From the NCBI RefSeq assembly GCF_947331445.1, contig NZ_CAMZOG010000020.1, forward strand, positions 1 through 59,059: a stretch of 59,059 nt of DNA. The letters are read 5' to 3'. Positions 7,737 to 16,031 of this stretch are shown in pieces (the first letter of the stretch is position 1; each line of letters opens with the position of its first letter). This DNA is from Parendozoicomonas sp. Alg238-R29 (GTDB lineage: Bacteria > Pseudomonadota > Gammaproteobacteria > Pseudomonadales > Endozoicomonadaceae). The position numbers and the translations under genes were made by a program. The notes under the pieces were generated by a model. The model saw nothing but the letters and a program-made list of their open reading frames with translations. It was not told the DNA's origin and searched no databases.

Positions 7737-9528
7737 TGTTCTTTTCCAGTGAGGTGTAGAGAGGGTTGTTTAGCGGTGTGCCAAGTGCAGGTAGAGGGCG
7801 CTCAGCAGAATCATCGTAACCTTGTTTGAAGCGCACTCGATGCAGGCAAATACGTTCGATTTTTGGAGTAAACAGATTGAAGAGCGCATGACGCTCCTTT
7901 AGTTCTGGAGTGCTTGTCATATACTGCTGAAGAACAGAGCTGAGAATTCCGTAAAAGCGTGACTCGGAGAAATTCTGTTCGGCCAGAACGGTAGAAACAA
8001 AGCGCAATACCGTGACGAAGTGGCCAGTCAGCAGGTCGTGAATCAGATATTTTTCTGGTAGCTTGCCCAGAGTATTTTTTACGTCGGCAGGCAAACCTTC
8101 CTGCTCGGGGTAGTCTGTCTCAGTCAGGCGCAGGTCTCCCTGAAAGTCTTTCAGGGCCACTCGTGCCGGTATCCAGTTTTTCAGTACCAGAGTAATGTTC
8201 TGGCCATGGGCAACCAGCCCAACGCCATAGCGACACTGCAGGTGATAGAGCGGAACAACAACAGCATCAAACAGCTTTTCCAGCCACTCTTCTGTGGATA
8301 AACCCGAGAGGTGAATGTACTCACAGATAAGAGGGTTGCCGTTGCCATCTTTCTGGAAAAGTGCAGACACCAGCAGCGAACGTTCATCATCTTGTAAATG
8401 ACTGACGACACTTTCACGCCATATGCACCCCAGCATCTCCTGAAAACGGTAAGGGCTGTTCTCTATCTGTTCGTAAAGGGGGTGTGGATAGAAAGCACCG
8501 GCAGGCTCCTGCAGGATAATTGCACGTCTCTGGCTTAATATCTCATCACTGGCTGCAATGTCTGCCAACCACTTGGAAACAACAGGGCCTGCAGTAATGT
8601 AGCGTCCAGGAATACCGCGATAGCAGGACGTATTCAGAATCGTTAACGGCAGTTTTATATGGGGTTGCTCAGGTCTCTCTGTATTGGCGAGAGTGCGGAG
8701 GGACTGCAGCGGTTGCATTAGATCACCGAACGGCCCGAGGTAAACAATATTCCGGTTGGCTAGTTCAGTCGCAAAATGGGCAGTCAGTTTGTTAAACCAT
8801 TGCCATGGGTGAACGGGAAGCAAAAGATATCGGTTTCGATAAATATCTTCCCTAGCCAAAACCTGTTTAATACGAGTTTGCTCTGACTCATTGAGTACTG
8901 TGCTGAGCAGTGCACTTTCCTCAAAATCCGGGGACAATGCGAGTTGGCAATGATTACGATCTAACGCCAGCCAAACCAGCTGGATACCAGATGAGCTTTC
9001 CGTTGAGAAGTGTTGGTGATCTTCAAACCCCCAGCCCATACGGCCTTTGTTCGCGGCAATCTTTGGGTGACCATCCAGAAAAGCTTGCAAGCTGTCGTCA
9101 GGCAGTTGAACCAGTTCTGAAGCAGTCAGGTTCTGTTTGGCTAACACCTGCGCATCTGCCATCAGCGTATTGGCCAGTTCTTCAAGAAGGTTAGAAAGAG
9201 TGGCTGGTGAAGTCTCCAGCTCTTCACTGGCGTCGATATAGAACTGACGCACACAACTCTGAGCAAGTGTTGGGGAGCGCTCAATGCTGGAAGGTTCGAC
9301 AACTGGTTGATCCCAAATATTACGCCACGCCCGAAAGTGGTAGCTGGCACCGCTTTTCAGTTTTAGCTGCCATCTATTGTCTGAAAGGATGGTTGGGCTG
9401 AACAACTCTTCCCAACATAACTCGCCAATCGATTTAGCAAGTAATTTGCGATTGGCCTGCTCCCAGATTTCCGGGTTGGATGACGGTGGAACAACCAGTG
9501 TATTTTTAGCGTCTATTTGAACAGGCAT
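7723..9528 (-). CDS. iucC: Aerobactin synthase (NIS synthetase, second condensation)
   Basis: IucC joins a second N6-acetyl-N6-hydroxylysine to the citryl intermediate and completes aerobactin. It belongs to the ATP-dependent IucA/IucC synthetases, with a C-terminal FhuF-like part. The 601 residues show GHPKIAANKGRMGW (the family HP..K..G nucleotide-binding motif), LLPVHPWQW and the conserved LVAHGQNITLVL segment. It starts at an ATG whose first base is the last base of the iucB stop (TAATG), so translation is coupled. It sits between iucB and iucD as in the enterobacterial operon. Confidence 0.93.
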   Translation of the reverse strand: MPVQIDAKNTLVVPPSSNPEIWEQANRKLLAKSIGELCWEELFSPTILSDNRWQLKLKSGASYHFRAWRNIWDQPVVEPSSIERSPTLAQSCVRQFYIDASEELETSPATLSNLLEELANTLMADAQVLAKQNLTASELVQLPDDSLQAFLDGHPKIAANKGRMGWGFEDHQHFSTESSSGIQLVWLALDRNHCQLALSPDFEESALLSTVLNESEQTRIKQVLAREDIYRNRYLLLPVHPWQWFNKLTAHFATELANRNIVYLGPFGDLMQPLQSLRTLANTERPEQPHIKLPLTILNTSCYRGIPGRYITAGPVVSKWLADIAASDEILSQRRAIILQEPAGAFYPHPLYEQIENSPYRFQEMLGCIWRESVVSHLQDDERSLLVSALFQKDGNGNPLICEYIHLSGLSTEEWLEKLFDAVVVPLYHLQCRYGVGLVAHGQNITLVLKNWIPARVALKDFQGDLRLTETDYPEQEGLPADVKNTLGKLPEKYLIHDLLTGHFVTVLRFVSTVLAEQNFSESRFYGILSSVLQQYMTSTPELKERHALFNLFTPKIERICLHRVRFKQGYDDSAERPLPALGTPLNNPLYTSLEKNNDTL

Positions 9529-10565
9529 TACAGGCGCACCTTCTGGAAGAACTTATCCCTGCGACATTGAATCAATGCAGCACGTTTGTGAGGGAAATCG
9601 AATTCTTTCACAAAGAACCAGCTGGCAGGTTCCAGCAATTTCAACAAGCGTTTGTTATCTGCTCTTGGTTCCCCAACCAGAGTGCGGGTGCGAGGATCAT
9701 CCAAGTACAGGAAGTGACTGAGGGCGCAGGTCCATGCTTTTGAGTAACGAGCGCCAAGAAAGTTGGTGTTGCCAACAAGTACATGGCTGCCGCGATCCCA
9801 ATGGTCACACTCGTAATAAGGTCCAAGGCGATCTTCCGGAACCCAGTACATTTCCAGATAGCCCATGGCCTCGCCGTTCAGGCTTGCCAGTACCGGCCAG
9901 CTGTGGCGGTCTGCACGAAGAGTTTTAATGTATTCCTTCAACTCTTCCTTACTTTTATCCAGCTCCCAGAATTCAGCAACTCGTGGCTGATTCATCCAGT
10001 CATGAAAAATATCCAGATGCTTTTCCGGGTCGAGCGTTTCAAAGGTGACAAGTAGGTCGCTAGTAATGTCATAACGTTGGTAAAGGAGGCCACTTGGCTG
10101 CTCTTGTCGTAGAGGATGTTTAACACCTTTGTCGTTTGTTTCCCAAGTTTCTGTTACAGGGTTACGATTACCTCGCCAGTGCCAGAGCAGACCATTTTGA
10201 TAAAACGCTGCCCGGTCGATAATCCCGAAACCTTTAGCATCCAAACGTGTTATCAGGCCATCGGCCAGACAGTGCTGGTGGAGATGATTAAGCAGATCAG
10301 AGTTCAGGATCAGTTCATCCAGAATCTGTGAACGGGAAAACAGATAATCTGTAAGCGAAGCCAGAAGTACAGATGTTTCTGACGACGGTTTACTACTGCC
10401 TCGGGCAAGAGTAACTGTCAGCTGAGTAGAAGGCTCCGCTTTCGCAAGTTCAATGCACAGGCGATCATCTCCCCGGTGAGCTTCCAGCAGATAGGTTGAA
10501 AGCAGGCCAAGTGTGACAGCGCCTGAGTTGGCAACAGGTATGGTGAATCCAACATTAGCTCTCAT
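9528..10565 (-). CDS. iucB: N6-hydroxylysine O-acetyltransferase
   Basis: IucB acetylates N6-hydroxylysine with acetyl-CoA to give the hydroxamate arm of aerobactin. The C-terminal half (from about residue 170) is a GNAT fold of the siderophore type: DIFHDWMNQPRVAEFWE, MGYLEMYWVPEDRLGPYY, then LLEPASWFFVKEFDFPHKRA near the end. The N-terminal half is more variable, as in the family. At 345 residues it is slightly longer than E. coli IucB. Its start overlaps the end of iucA by 11 bases and its stop overlaps the iucC start by one, so the four genes are one tightly coupled operon. Confidence 0.9.
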   Translation of the reverse strand: MRANVGFTIPVANSGAVTLGLLSTYLLEAHRGDDRLCIELAKAEPSTQLTVTLARGSSKPSSETSVLLASLTDYLFSRSQILDELILNSDLLNHLHQHCLADGLITRLDAKGFGIIDRAAFYQNGLLWHWRGNRNPVTETWETNDKGVKHPLRQEQPSGLLYQRYDITSDLLVTFETLDPEKHLDIFHDWMNQPRVAEFWELDKSKEELKEYIKTLRADRHSWPVLASLNGEAMGYLEMYWVPEDRLGPYYECDHWDRGSHVLVGNTNFLGARYSKAWTCALSHFLYLDDPRTRTLVGEPRADNKRLLKLLEPASWFFVKEFDFPHKRAALIQCRRDKFFQKVRL

Positions 10566-12354
10566 TATTCTTTCCTTTCCCTGGTGCCAGGTAATTCTTG
10601 AGATTTGAATTGCTCTTGAGAAGAGGGTTTGCCATGGGGTGATAAATCCCCAAAGGGTTGTCCAGCGTGTTTTCGTTCAGAGATTGTAAACAGCAGAAGA
10701 AGTTACCCTTGGAGAGCAACTCTTCGCTGTTGAGCATGTAATCCAGGCAGGATGTGTCTCTTGGATTGCTCTTGATAAGCCTGTGCAGAAGTTGTTTTAC
10801 GTCTTCCAGCAAAAGTGACTCTTTAATATCGCCTGATGAAGCTAACGCCCCGGTAACACCAAAAGTGGTGTTGATAAGCAAGTAATAAGTGAACAGCTTA
10901 TTGCCAATATCCTCTTCAACACGGTGCTCGTTGTGCTCTCCATGCTTCGGTAAAACATCTGCCAATAGCTTTTGAGCAACAGGGCTGAAACCTGTGCCCT
11001 GACAATCCCGGAACCAGGCTCGGGTTGGGTAACCCGTGGTTAAATCCATGAGCAGGTTTTGCTGGTGGGCACCAAACAGAAGACCGTAGTCAGCCTGCCC
11101 CACCAGAAGAGGTTCAATAGTGTTTTCCAGAAAAGCTTTGAACCATTCGCAGGTAACAACCGGAAATGTTCGTCCTTCGCTGAGGGCAAGGCTGCGAATG
11201 CGGTTAACCAGGCGACATTCGCCGTGTGGGTTGTCCTGGGTGAGGGTAGCGAGGAGTTCTATGTGAGGAGAGTTTTGCTCACTAAATGGATTTTCCCTCA
11301 GCACCGTCATGGTTTCCGGCATGGGGTTGCCATCCTGATCGCGTATCGCGCCATGTGCCGGCTCATTGATGATAGAGAACTGCGGAAAGCGCTGGCGAAA
11401 CTCCTGCCCGGTGCCTGTTTCACCAAGAGCGCGATAAATCTCTTTGCCACGCTCAACTTCTTTCGGAAGAAGGTGGCGAACAGAGTTGGTGAGTTTCACG
11501 CTCAGGGAAAACTTAAGTATGAAAGAGGCATGGGGAGCGTGGATAGCTCGCATGGAGGATGTGGCTCGCCAGTGGGTTCCGCTAACTCCCAGATCTTTGA
11601 GTTTTCCGTTTTCTAAAAGGCTGGCTATCCAGGTGTTTTTCATCCATTGCTGAGCCTGCCATGGATGAGCCGGTAAGAACGTGAAGCCTTCTGGAATCTG
11701 GTTCTGAAAAATAATGCTCGGCCAGGAATCTTCATCAACAAGTTGTTGGGTTAACTCAGCAAACGACTTTTCATGAACACTGTCGGCACACAGGTAACTG
11801 TTCTCAATGACAAACCAATGGAGAGCAAAGCTTTGGCCAAACTCCGGGGCAAACTGGCGGGTGTCTGAGTCAACCATTCCCGTTCGACTTTTCGGCACAG
11901 GATGGATGGAGTGTCCTGCCAGCAAAGCCTGCTCAGATTCAGCAAAGAATGTTGGCTGGTGGAACAGGGATTCAAGCACATCGCGCCGTTCACTCAGTGC
12001 CATCTGGGTATTTCTGAGGCTGTTATCCACCCGCCCAAGGAAATCGGTTATGTCTTTTTCTGGAATCTTCTTTTCTTCAGCAAGCGTGTTGCACATGAGC
12101 TCAACTGCTTTCAGAAAAGGTGTCCTGACAGGAGAGGAATCCGGCAGCTGTTGCCAGATATCAAGATTGAACTGGTGACGCCCGGCAATACCCTGATGCT
12201 TGAAAGAGAGCACCAGCTGGCCTTCACTTTCCCTCAGTCTGATAAGTACTGCGCCCTCGGGCGATAGCTTCCACCCGTCCCACTCTCGTAAGAGCGCATT
12301 AAAGAAACAATTAGTAGCCAGCATTTCTGCTGCAGGACTGAAATGCGTCTGCAC
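10555..12354 (-). CDS. iucA: Citryl-hydroxamate synthetase (NIS synthetase, first condensation)
   Basis: IucA activates citrate with ATP and couples it to the first N6-acetyl-N6-hydroxylysine. The 599 residues carry the family motif GHSIHPVPKSRTG at 147-159, FLPAHPWQAQQW, and the C-terminal LLFGAHQQNLLMD and RDCQGTGFSP segments. The start is a GTG with AGGA about 8 bases upstream. It heads the iucABCD operon, divergent from an exporter gene, with a Fur box at 12389-12410 between them. The synteny and all four proteins make aerobactin, or a very close relative, the expected product. Confidence 0.92.
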   Translation of the reverse strand: MQTHFSPAAEMLATNCFFNALLREWDGWKLSPEGAVLIRLRESEGQLVLSFKHQGIAGRHQFNLDIWQQLPDSSPVRTPFLKAVELMCNTLAEEKKIPEKDITDFLGRVDNSLRNTQMALSERRDVLESLFHQPTFFAESEQALLAGHSIHPVPKSRTGMVDSDTRQFAPEFGQSFALHWFVIENSYLCADSVHEKSFAELTQQLVDEDSWPSIIFQNQIPEGFTFLPAHPWQAQQWMKNTWIASLLENGKLKDLGVSGTHWRATSSMRAIHAPHASFILKFSLSVKLTNSVRHLLPKEVERGKEIYRALGETGTGQEFRQRFPQFSIINEPAHGAIRDQDGNPMPETMTVLRENPFSEQNSPHIELLATLTQDNPHGECRLVNRIRSLALSEGRTFPVVTCEWFKAFLENTIEPLLVGQADYGLLFGAHQQNLLMDLTTGYPTRAWFRDCQGTGFSPVAQKLLADVLPKHGEHNEHRVEEDIGNKLFTYYLLINTTFGVTGALASSGDIKESLLLEDVKQLLHRLIKSNPRDTSCLDYMLNSEELLSKGNFFCCLQSLNENTLDNPLGIYHPMANPLLKSNSNLKNYLAPGKGKNNES

Positions 12355-12388
12355 CGGTGCTTCCTGATATGGAGAATTGTTATTTGTT

Positions 12389-12410
12389 GGTAATGAGAAT
12401 CGTTATCATT
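12389..12410. promoter_or_regulatory. Fur box between iucA and the exporter gene
   Basis: The sequence TAATGAGAATCGTTATCATT at 12391-12410 is a near-palindrome that matches the Fur consensus GATAATGATAATCATTATC at most positions. It lies in the divergent promoter region, 35 bases from the iucA start and 50 from the exporter start. Fur with iron would be expected to shut off both directions. Confidence 0.85.
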
Positions 12411-12459
12411 TAGTATTATGCTCACGGTAAGAGCAGAATTTCAACAGGGACTGATAAAA

Positions 12460-13737
12460 ATGAGAGATACTTCCAAGCTCTCTGGCCAATCACATACGCT
12501 GGCAATGATTATTGCTGTCGTACTCCAGGGAGCTGGACAGACAGCACTACTCGCCTGTTTGCCATTGTTGAATGAGATAACAAAAGCAGGATATTCGTTG
12601 TTAACCGCTGCTCTTTCGGCAGGAATGGTAATGGTTCTGTTCACAGCTCCATTCTGGGGGGCGAGAAGTGACAGGTTGGGGCGGCTGACAGTTATTAGAA
12701 TTGCTCTTTTGGCTATTGCGGTTGGCAATATTGTTCTCGCTCTGGTTGTGCTTGCAGCGGAGGAAAGTTTGTTAAGCCCTCTTGTGGTTGTTGCCTTAAT
12801 CTTTGCCTCCCGAATTGTTTATGGTGCGTTTGTTGGTGGGCTGTATCCATCCGTTCAGGCTCATATTCTGGATACAACCCCTCATGCTCAACGTGCAAAA
12901 GCACTGAGTCGGGTATCGGCAGCAATAAACGTCGGCCGACTTCTTGGCCCTTTAGCTGGTCTTGTTGCTGTTCACTGGGGAGTCGCTGCTTTGCTGGTCG
13001 CCTTAGGCGTAGCTCCACTTCTGTTACTGATGGTGATGGGAGTGAAAGCGGGTAAAGCTGAGGAATCTTCAAAAGAAGAGGAGTCACCAAATATTCGTGA
13101 ACCTCTCTGGCAGTTGTGCGGCCCTGTGTTTGTGATGGCTGTTTTTGTGACTGGTGTTTTTGGGGTTCTGCAGTTCAGCATCGGACCGGTTTTACAAACT
13201 CGATTGCAATTGAGTTCTGTGACCACGACAGAGCAGTTGTCTTCACTGATGATGGTGGTGTCACTGATCACGTTGATTATGCATGTGATCTGTTCACGAC
13301 TTATGGGACGTCGGCATTTAACTTTACTGCGTGCCGGAGCAACAATTCTTCTGACGGGATGCCTTGTGCTGGTTCAAACGGAATCTATGTGGGCAATTTG
13401 GATTGGACTCTCCCTGGCAGCCGCTTCAGTCATGATGATGACGCCAGCTTACACAGCGCTTGCGGCAGAACAGGTTAACCATGAACGTGGAAAAATGACC
13501 GGGTTGTTAAGCATGATGCACAGTGGTGGCTATGCCATTAGCGGAATAGTGGCTGGAGCAGCCATGACTCTTGGCATTGATATGGTGATGTTTGGCGCTC
13601 TTGTTTTAGCCTCCATTCTCTTTTTAATTACCACAATTGTTGTGGATGATTCTCCTATAAAAATAAATTCCGATTATAAAAACCCAGATTATAAAAACCC
13701 AGATTATAAAAACCCAGTTGCACCAGGAGTGAATTGA
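12460..13737 (+). CDS. MFS exporter, probable aerobactin efflux (ShiF-like)
   Basis: A 12-segment major facilitator protein of 425 residues. The A-motif loop is GARSDRLGRL near residues 67-76 (counted from the chosen start), and the second half begins near FVMAVFVTGVFGVLQ. MFS genes of the ShiF type sit next to iucA in other aerobactin loci and are linked to export of the siderophore; that role here is inferred from place. I chose the ATG at 12460 because AGGGA stands at 12446-12450. The earlier ATG at 12418 touches the Fur site and lacks a ribosome site. The C-terminal tail carries three copies of DYKNP, encoded by a 15-bp tandem repeat. The stop overlaps the next start (TGATG). Confidence 0.82.
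   Translation: MRDTSKLSGQSHTLAMIIAVVLQGAGQTALLACLPLLNEITKAGYSLLTAALSAGMVMVLFTAPFWGARSDRLGRLTVIRIALLAIAVGNIVLALVVLAAEESLLSPLVVVALIFASRIVYGAFVGGLYPSVQAHILDTTPHAQRAKALSRVSAAINVGRLLGPLAGLVAVHWGVAALLVALGVAPLLLLMVMGVKAGKAEESSKEEESPNIREPLWQLCGPVFVMAVFVTGVFGVLQFSIGPVLQTRLQLSSVTTTEQLSSLMMVVSLITLIMHVICSRLMGRRHLTLLRAGATILLTGCLVLVQTESMWAIWIGLSLAAASVMMMTPAYTALAAEQVNHERGKMTGLLSMMHSGGYAISGIVAGAAMTLGIDMVMFGALVLASILFLITTIVVDDSPIKINSDYKNPDYKNPDYKNPVAPGVN
13672..13716 (+). repeat. 15-bp tandem repeat, three copies, in the exporter C-terminus
   Basis: The unit GATTATAAAAACCCA occurs three times without a mismatch at 13672-13686, 13687-13701 and 13702-13716. Each unit keeps frame and adds Asp-Tyr-Lys-Asn-Pro to the cytoplasmic tail of the exporter. 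Copy number could vary by slippage without breaking the gene. Confidence 0.95.
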
Positions 13738-14138
13738 TGTCTCTGGAATATTTCAATGAAGAACAATCTATTCGTATGGAAGGCTGGCCACATGTTGAAC
13801 TGGAGTTTGTAAAGCAAGCCAGTGATGCAGAAGCGCAGCAATGGCTGGACAATATGAATGCCTTGCTCGAAAAAAAACAGTCATTTGTAATGCTGATTCA
13901 TGCTCGCCCTAACAGCCATTTTTCTCCAGAGGCACGTAAAGCCATGGGCTTATGGTTTAAAGAGCAGCGAGAAAGTCTTGGTATTTACTGTGCTGGTGTC
14001 GCACGTTTGGTAGACAGTGTTGAGCATGGAGAACGTGTTGTCAGTGAACGTATGAAAGCAGCAATGCCATTTCCCATGATGGCAACAATTGATAGAGACA
14101 AGGCGAATCAATGGATGAGTGAACGGCTCGTCGCTTAA
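13737..14138 (+). CDS. Small conserved-looking protein of the siderophore locus, function unknown
   Basis: 133 residues, soluble, no signal peptide. I do not recognise the family with certainty. The alternation FVMLIHARPNSHFSPEARKA, a central helix with WFKEQRESLG, then YCAGVARLVDS and a final DRDKANQWMSERL resembles the STAS-like/SpoIIAA-like fold, in which a strand-helix core ends with a helix bearing a conserved Trp. That is only pattern resemblance. The ATG at 13737 has AGGAG at 13725-13729 and overlaps the exporter stop by one base, so it is translated with the exporter under the iuc Fur site. It lies between siderophore export and import genes, which suggests a role in handling or sensing the siderophore. 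Confidence 0.75.
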   Translation: MSLEYFNEEQSIRMEGWPHVELEFVKQASDAEAQQWLDNMNALLEKKQSFVMLIHARPNSHFSPEARKAMGLWFKEQRESLGIYCAGVARLVDSVEHGERVVSERMKAAMPFPMMATIDRDKANQWMSERLVA

Positions 14139-14199
14139 TTTTCGGAATGTGGTTCAACTATCTTGAAAGACTCCGTTCTACAAAATGTTGTTTTTATAA

Positions 14200-14222
14200 A
14201 TGCAAATCATTATCATTCGCAT
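14200..14222 (+). promoter_or_regulatory. Fur box in front of the siderophore ABC importer
   Basis: The 23-base near-palindrome at 14200-14222 (core AAATCATTATCATTCGCAT) matches the core of the Fur consensus. It is 44 bases upstream of the ATPase gene start and likely gives the importer operon its own iron control. Confidence 0.75.
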
Positions 14223-14265
14223 GCGTTTGGTATAACAACACAAGAATCCTCCGGAAAAACAGCAC

Positions 14266-15102
14266 ATGACAGAGACAACATTTGTCACGAGACAATTGTC
14301 TTATATCGCAGAAAATCGCGCTGTGCTCGACGGTCTGGATATTTCTATTACCGCAGGAAAAATAACAGGAATTATCGGGCCGAATGGTTCTGGTAAAAGC
14401 ACCCTACTAAAACTGTTATCAGGGCAAGAGCTGCCCAGCAAAGGGCAGCTGCACATTCTCGATAAACCTTTATCCAGCTGGAACCGCAAAGCATTAGCCC
14501 GCGAACTGGCGATGTTGCCTCAATCATCACCTGTACCTTCAGGCATTACAGTTAGAGAGCTAGTTGGCTGCGGGCGTTACCCCTGGGTTGGCTCTTTTGG
14601 CCGAATGACGGCGAAAGATCATGCTGCTGTTGATGAAGCTATTGAGAGAGCTGGTCTTGAAAAGCTTGCAAGCCGGGAGATGACACAGCTCTCTGGTGGG
14701 GAGCGGCAAAGAGCGTGGCTTGCTGTTGCGCTGGCGCAGGATACAAAAATCCTTCTGCTTGATGAGCCCACATCCTGGCTGGATATTTCTCACCAGCTCA
14801 ATCTTATTGAAACAGTTCAAACTTTGAATCGTGACAAAGGTGTAACGATTTTGTGGGTGCTTCACGATTTGAATCAAGCTGCGCAATACAGCGATGAGCT
14901 GGTGGTTCTGAAAGAGGGCAAGTTGGTAACCCAGGGATTGGCAGAGCAGGTTGTTAATAAACAATTACTGCAATTAGTCTTTAATATTCACGCTGAAAAA
15001 GCTCAATGGAACAATGGCAATGAGTCGCTTTGGGTTCCTCAGTTAAATACATCAGTAAATAATCATGATGTGCCGTTGGAGATTCTGGAGGCGGCATCTT
15101 AA
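14266..15102 (+). CDS. Ferric siderophore ABC transporter ATP-binding protein (VatC/FhuC type)
   Basis: This ATPase energises uptake of the ferric hydroxamate siderophore across the inner membrane. The 278 residues show Walker A GPNGSGKST near 38-46, the FhuC/FecE-type signature LSGGERQRAWLAVALAQ, Walker B ILLLDEPTSWLD and the switch His in LWVLHDLNQAAQYSD. The order ATPase-binding protein-permease matches vatCDB, which serves aerobactin uptake in Vibrio. The stop overlaps the next start by one base (TAATG). Codon use and neighbours fit the rest of the locus. Confidence 0.9.
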   Translation: MTETTFVTRQLSYIAENRAVLDGLDISITAGKITGIIGPNGSGKSTLLKLLSGQELPSKGQLHILDKPLSSWNRKALARELAMLPQSSPVPSGITVRELVGCGRYPWVGSFGRMTAKDHAAVDEAIERAGLEKLASREMTQLSGGERQRAWLAVALAQDTKILLLDEPTSWLDISHQLNLIETVQTLNRDKGVTILWVLHDLNQAAQYSDELVVLKEGKLVTQGLAEQVVNKQLLQLVFNIHAEKAQWNNGNESLWVPQLNTSVNNHDVPLEILEAAS

Positions 15103-16031
15103 TGATAGGCCGTGTGAAATATCTGGTTCTTTCTTCTGTACTCTTGATGTTGATCTCTGCGGTGAATGCAGATGAATATTTGCACGACTATGGATTAATA
15201 GAGCTCTCCGAAAAACCTGAGCGCATAGCTGCTTTGAACTGGACTCAGGCTGAATTTCTTTTGAGCCTGGGCATTACCCCCGCAGGTTTAACGACCATCA
15301 AAGGTTATCGCTACTGGCAATCCAATAACCCACCAATTCCTGATGGTGTTATTGAACTTGGCCACAGAGCTGAGCCTAGTATGGAAGAACTGTGGAGCCT
15401 GAAGCCAGATCTTATTCTTGGCTACAACTGGCGTCATGGCCGTTTGTATGAGCGTTTGGAAAAAATTGCACCTACTGCACTCTACAAGCAGTACCCCGAT
15501 GCGGATGACTCTGGAAATTATCTCCAACGTATGCGGGATAACTATCTCCGTGTTGCCGAATTACTAAACCGAACTGAAATGGCCGAGCAACAGCTTCTGG
15601 AACTGGACGTTGTGCTTGCTGAAAGCCGCCGACGTATAGAGTTGGCAGGTTTGTCTGGTTCAAAGGTTATGGTTGGTAAGTTTGTAGGTATGGGGCTTGG
15701 ATTAAGAACCTTTGGAGAAGGCTCTCTGGCTGGGGCCATTATTTCAGAGCTTGGCCTTGATAATGCCTGGGTGAAAACTCTTCCGGGCAGAGACTTTTCC
15801 CATATTGATCTGATGCAGTTGCCTTTTGTGGGAAGTGCCAGCTTTCTGCTGGTGGGAGATATCAAGGGTGAAGCGAGAACCATGACGACTTCTGCGGTTT
15901 GGCAACAGATGCCCGCGGTTCAGGAGAACCGCGTTTATCGCACGCCACAGCTCTGGGGGTACGGTGGACCACTTTCTGCCCGCCGCATGGTGGAAGAGTT
16001 TGTTAATCAACTGATTGGAGAGGCCGGATGA
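15102..16031 (+). CDS. Periplasmic ferric siderophore-binding protein (VatD/FhuD type)
   Basis: A secreted binding protein of 309 residues for the siderophore importer. The N-terminal signal peptide (hydrophobic LVLSSVLLMLISAVNA, cleavage likely near residue 24) is followed by the type III binding-protein layout: RIAALNWTQAEFLLSLGITP, then PSMEELWSLKPDLILGYN, a long connecting helix and the C-terminal lobe ending RRMVEEFVNQLIG. It delivers ferric siderophore from the outer-membrane receptor to the permease. It overlaps the permease gene by 4 bases (ATGA). Confidence 0.88.
   Translation: MIGRVKYLVLSSVLLMLISAVNADEYLHDYGLIELSEKPERIAALNWTQAEFLLSLGITPAGLTTIKGYRYWQSNNPPIPDGVIELGHRAEPSMEELWSLKPDLILGYNWRHGRLYERLEKIAPTALYKQYPDADDSGNYLQRMRDNYLRVAELLNRTEMAEQQLLELDVVLAESRRRIELAGLSGSKVMVGKFVGMGLGLRTFGEGSLAGAIISELGLDNAWVKTLPGRDFSHIDLMQLPFVGSASFLLVGDIKGEARTMTTSAVWQQMPAVQENRVYRTPQLWGYGGPLSARRMVEEFVNQLIGEAG

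Noticed and set aside
11059-11616. 185-codon plus-strand frame inside iucA
   Set aside because: It is antisense to a well-conserved iucA and has no start signals; a shadow frame.
12418-12459. Upstream ATG for the siderophore exporter
   Set aside because: It lies just after the Fur site with no ribosome site; the ATG at 12460 has AGGGA at a good distance.
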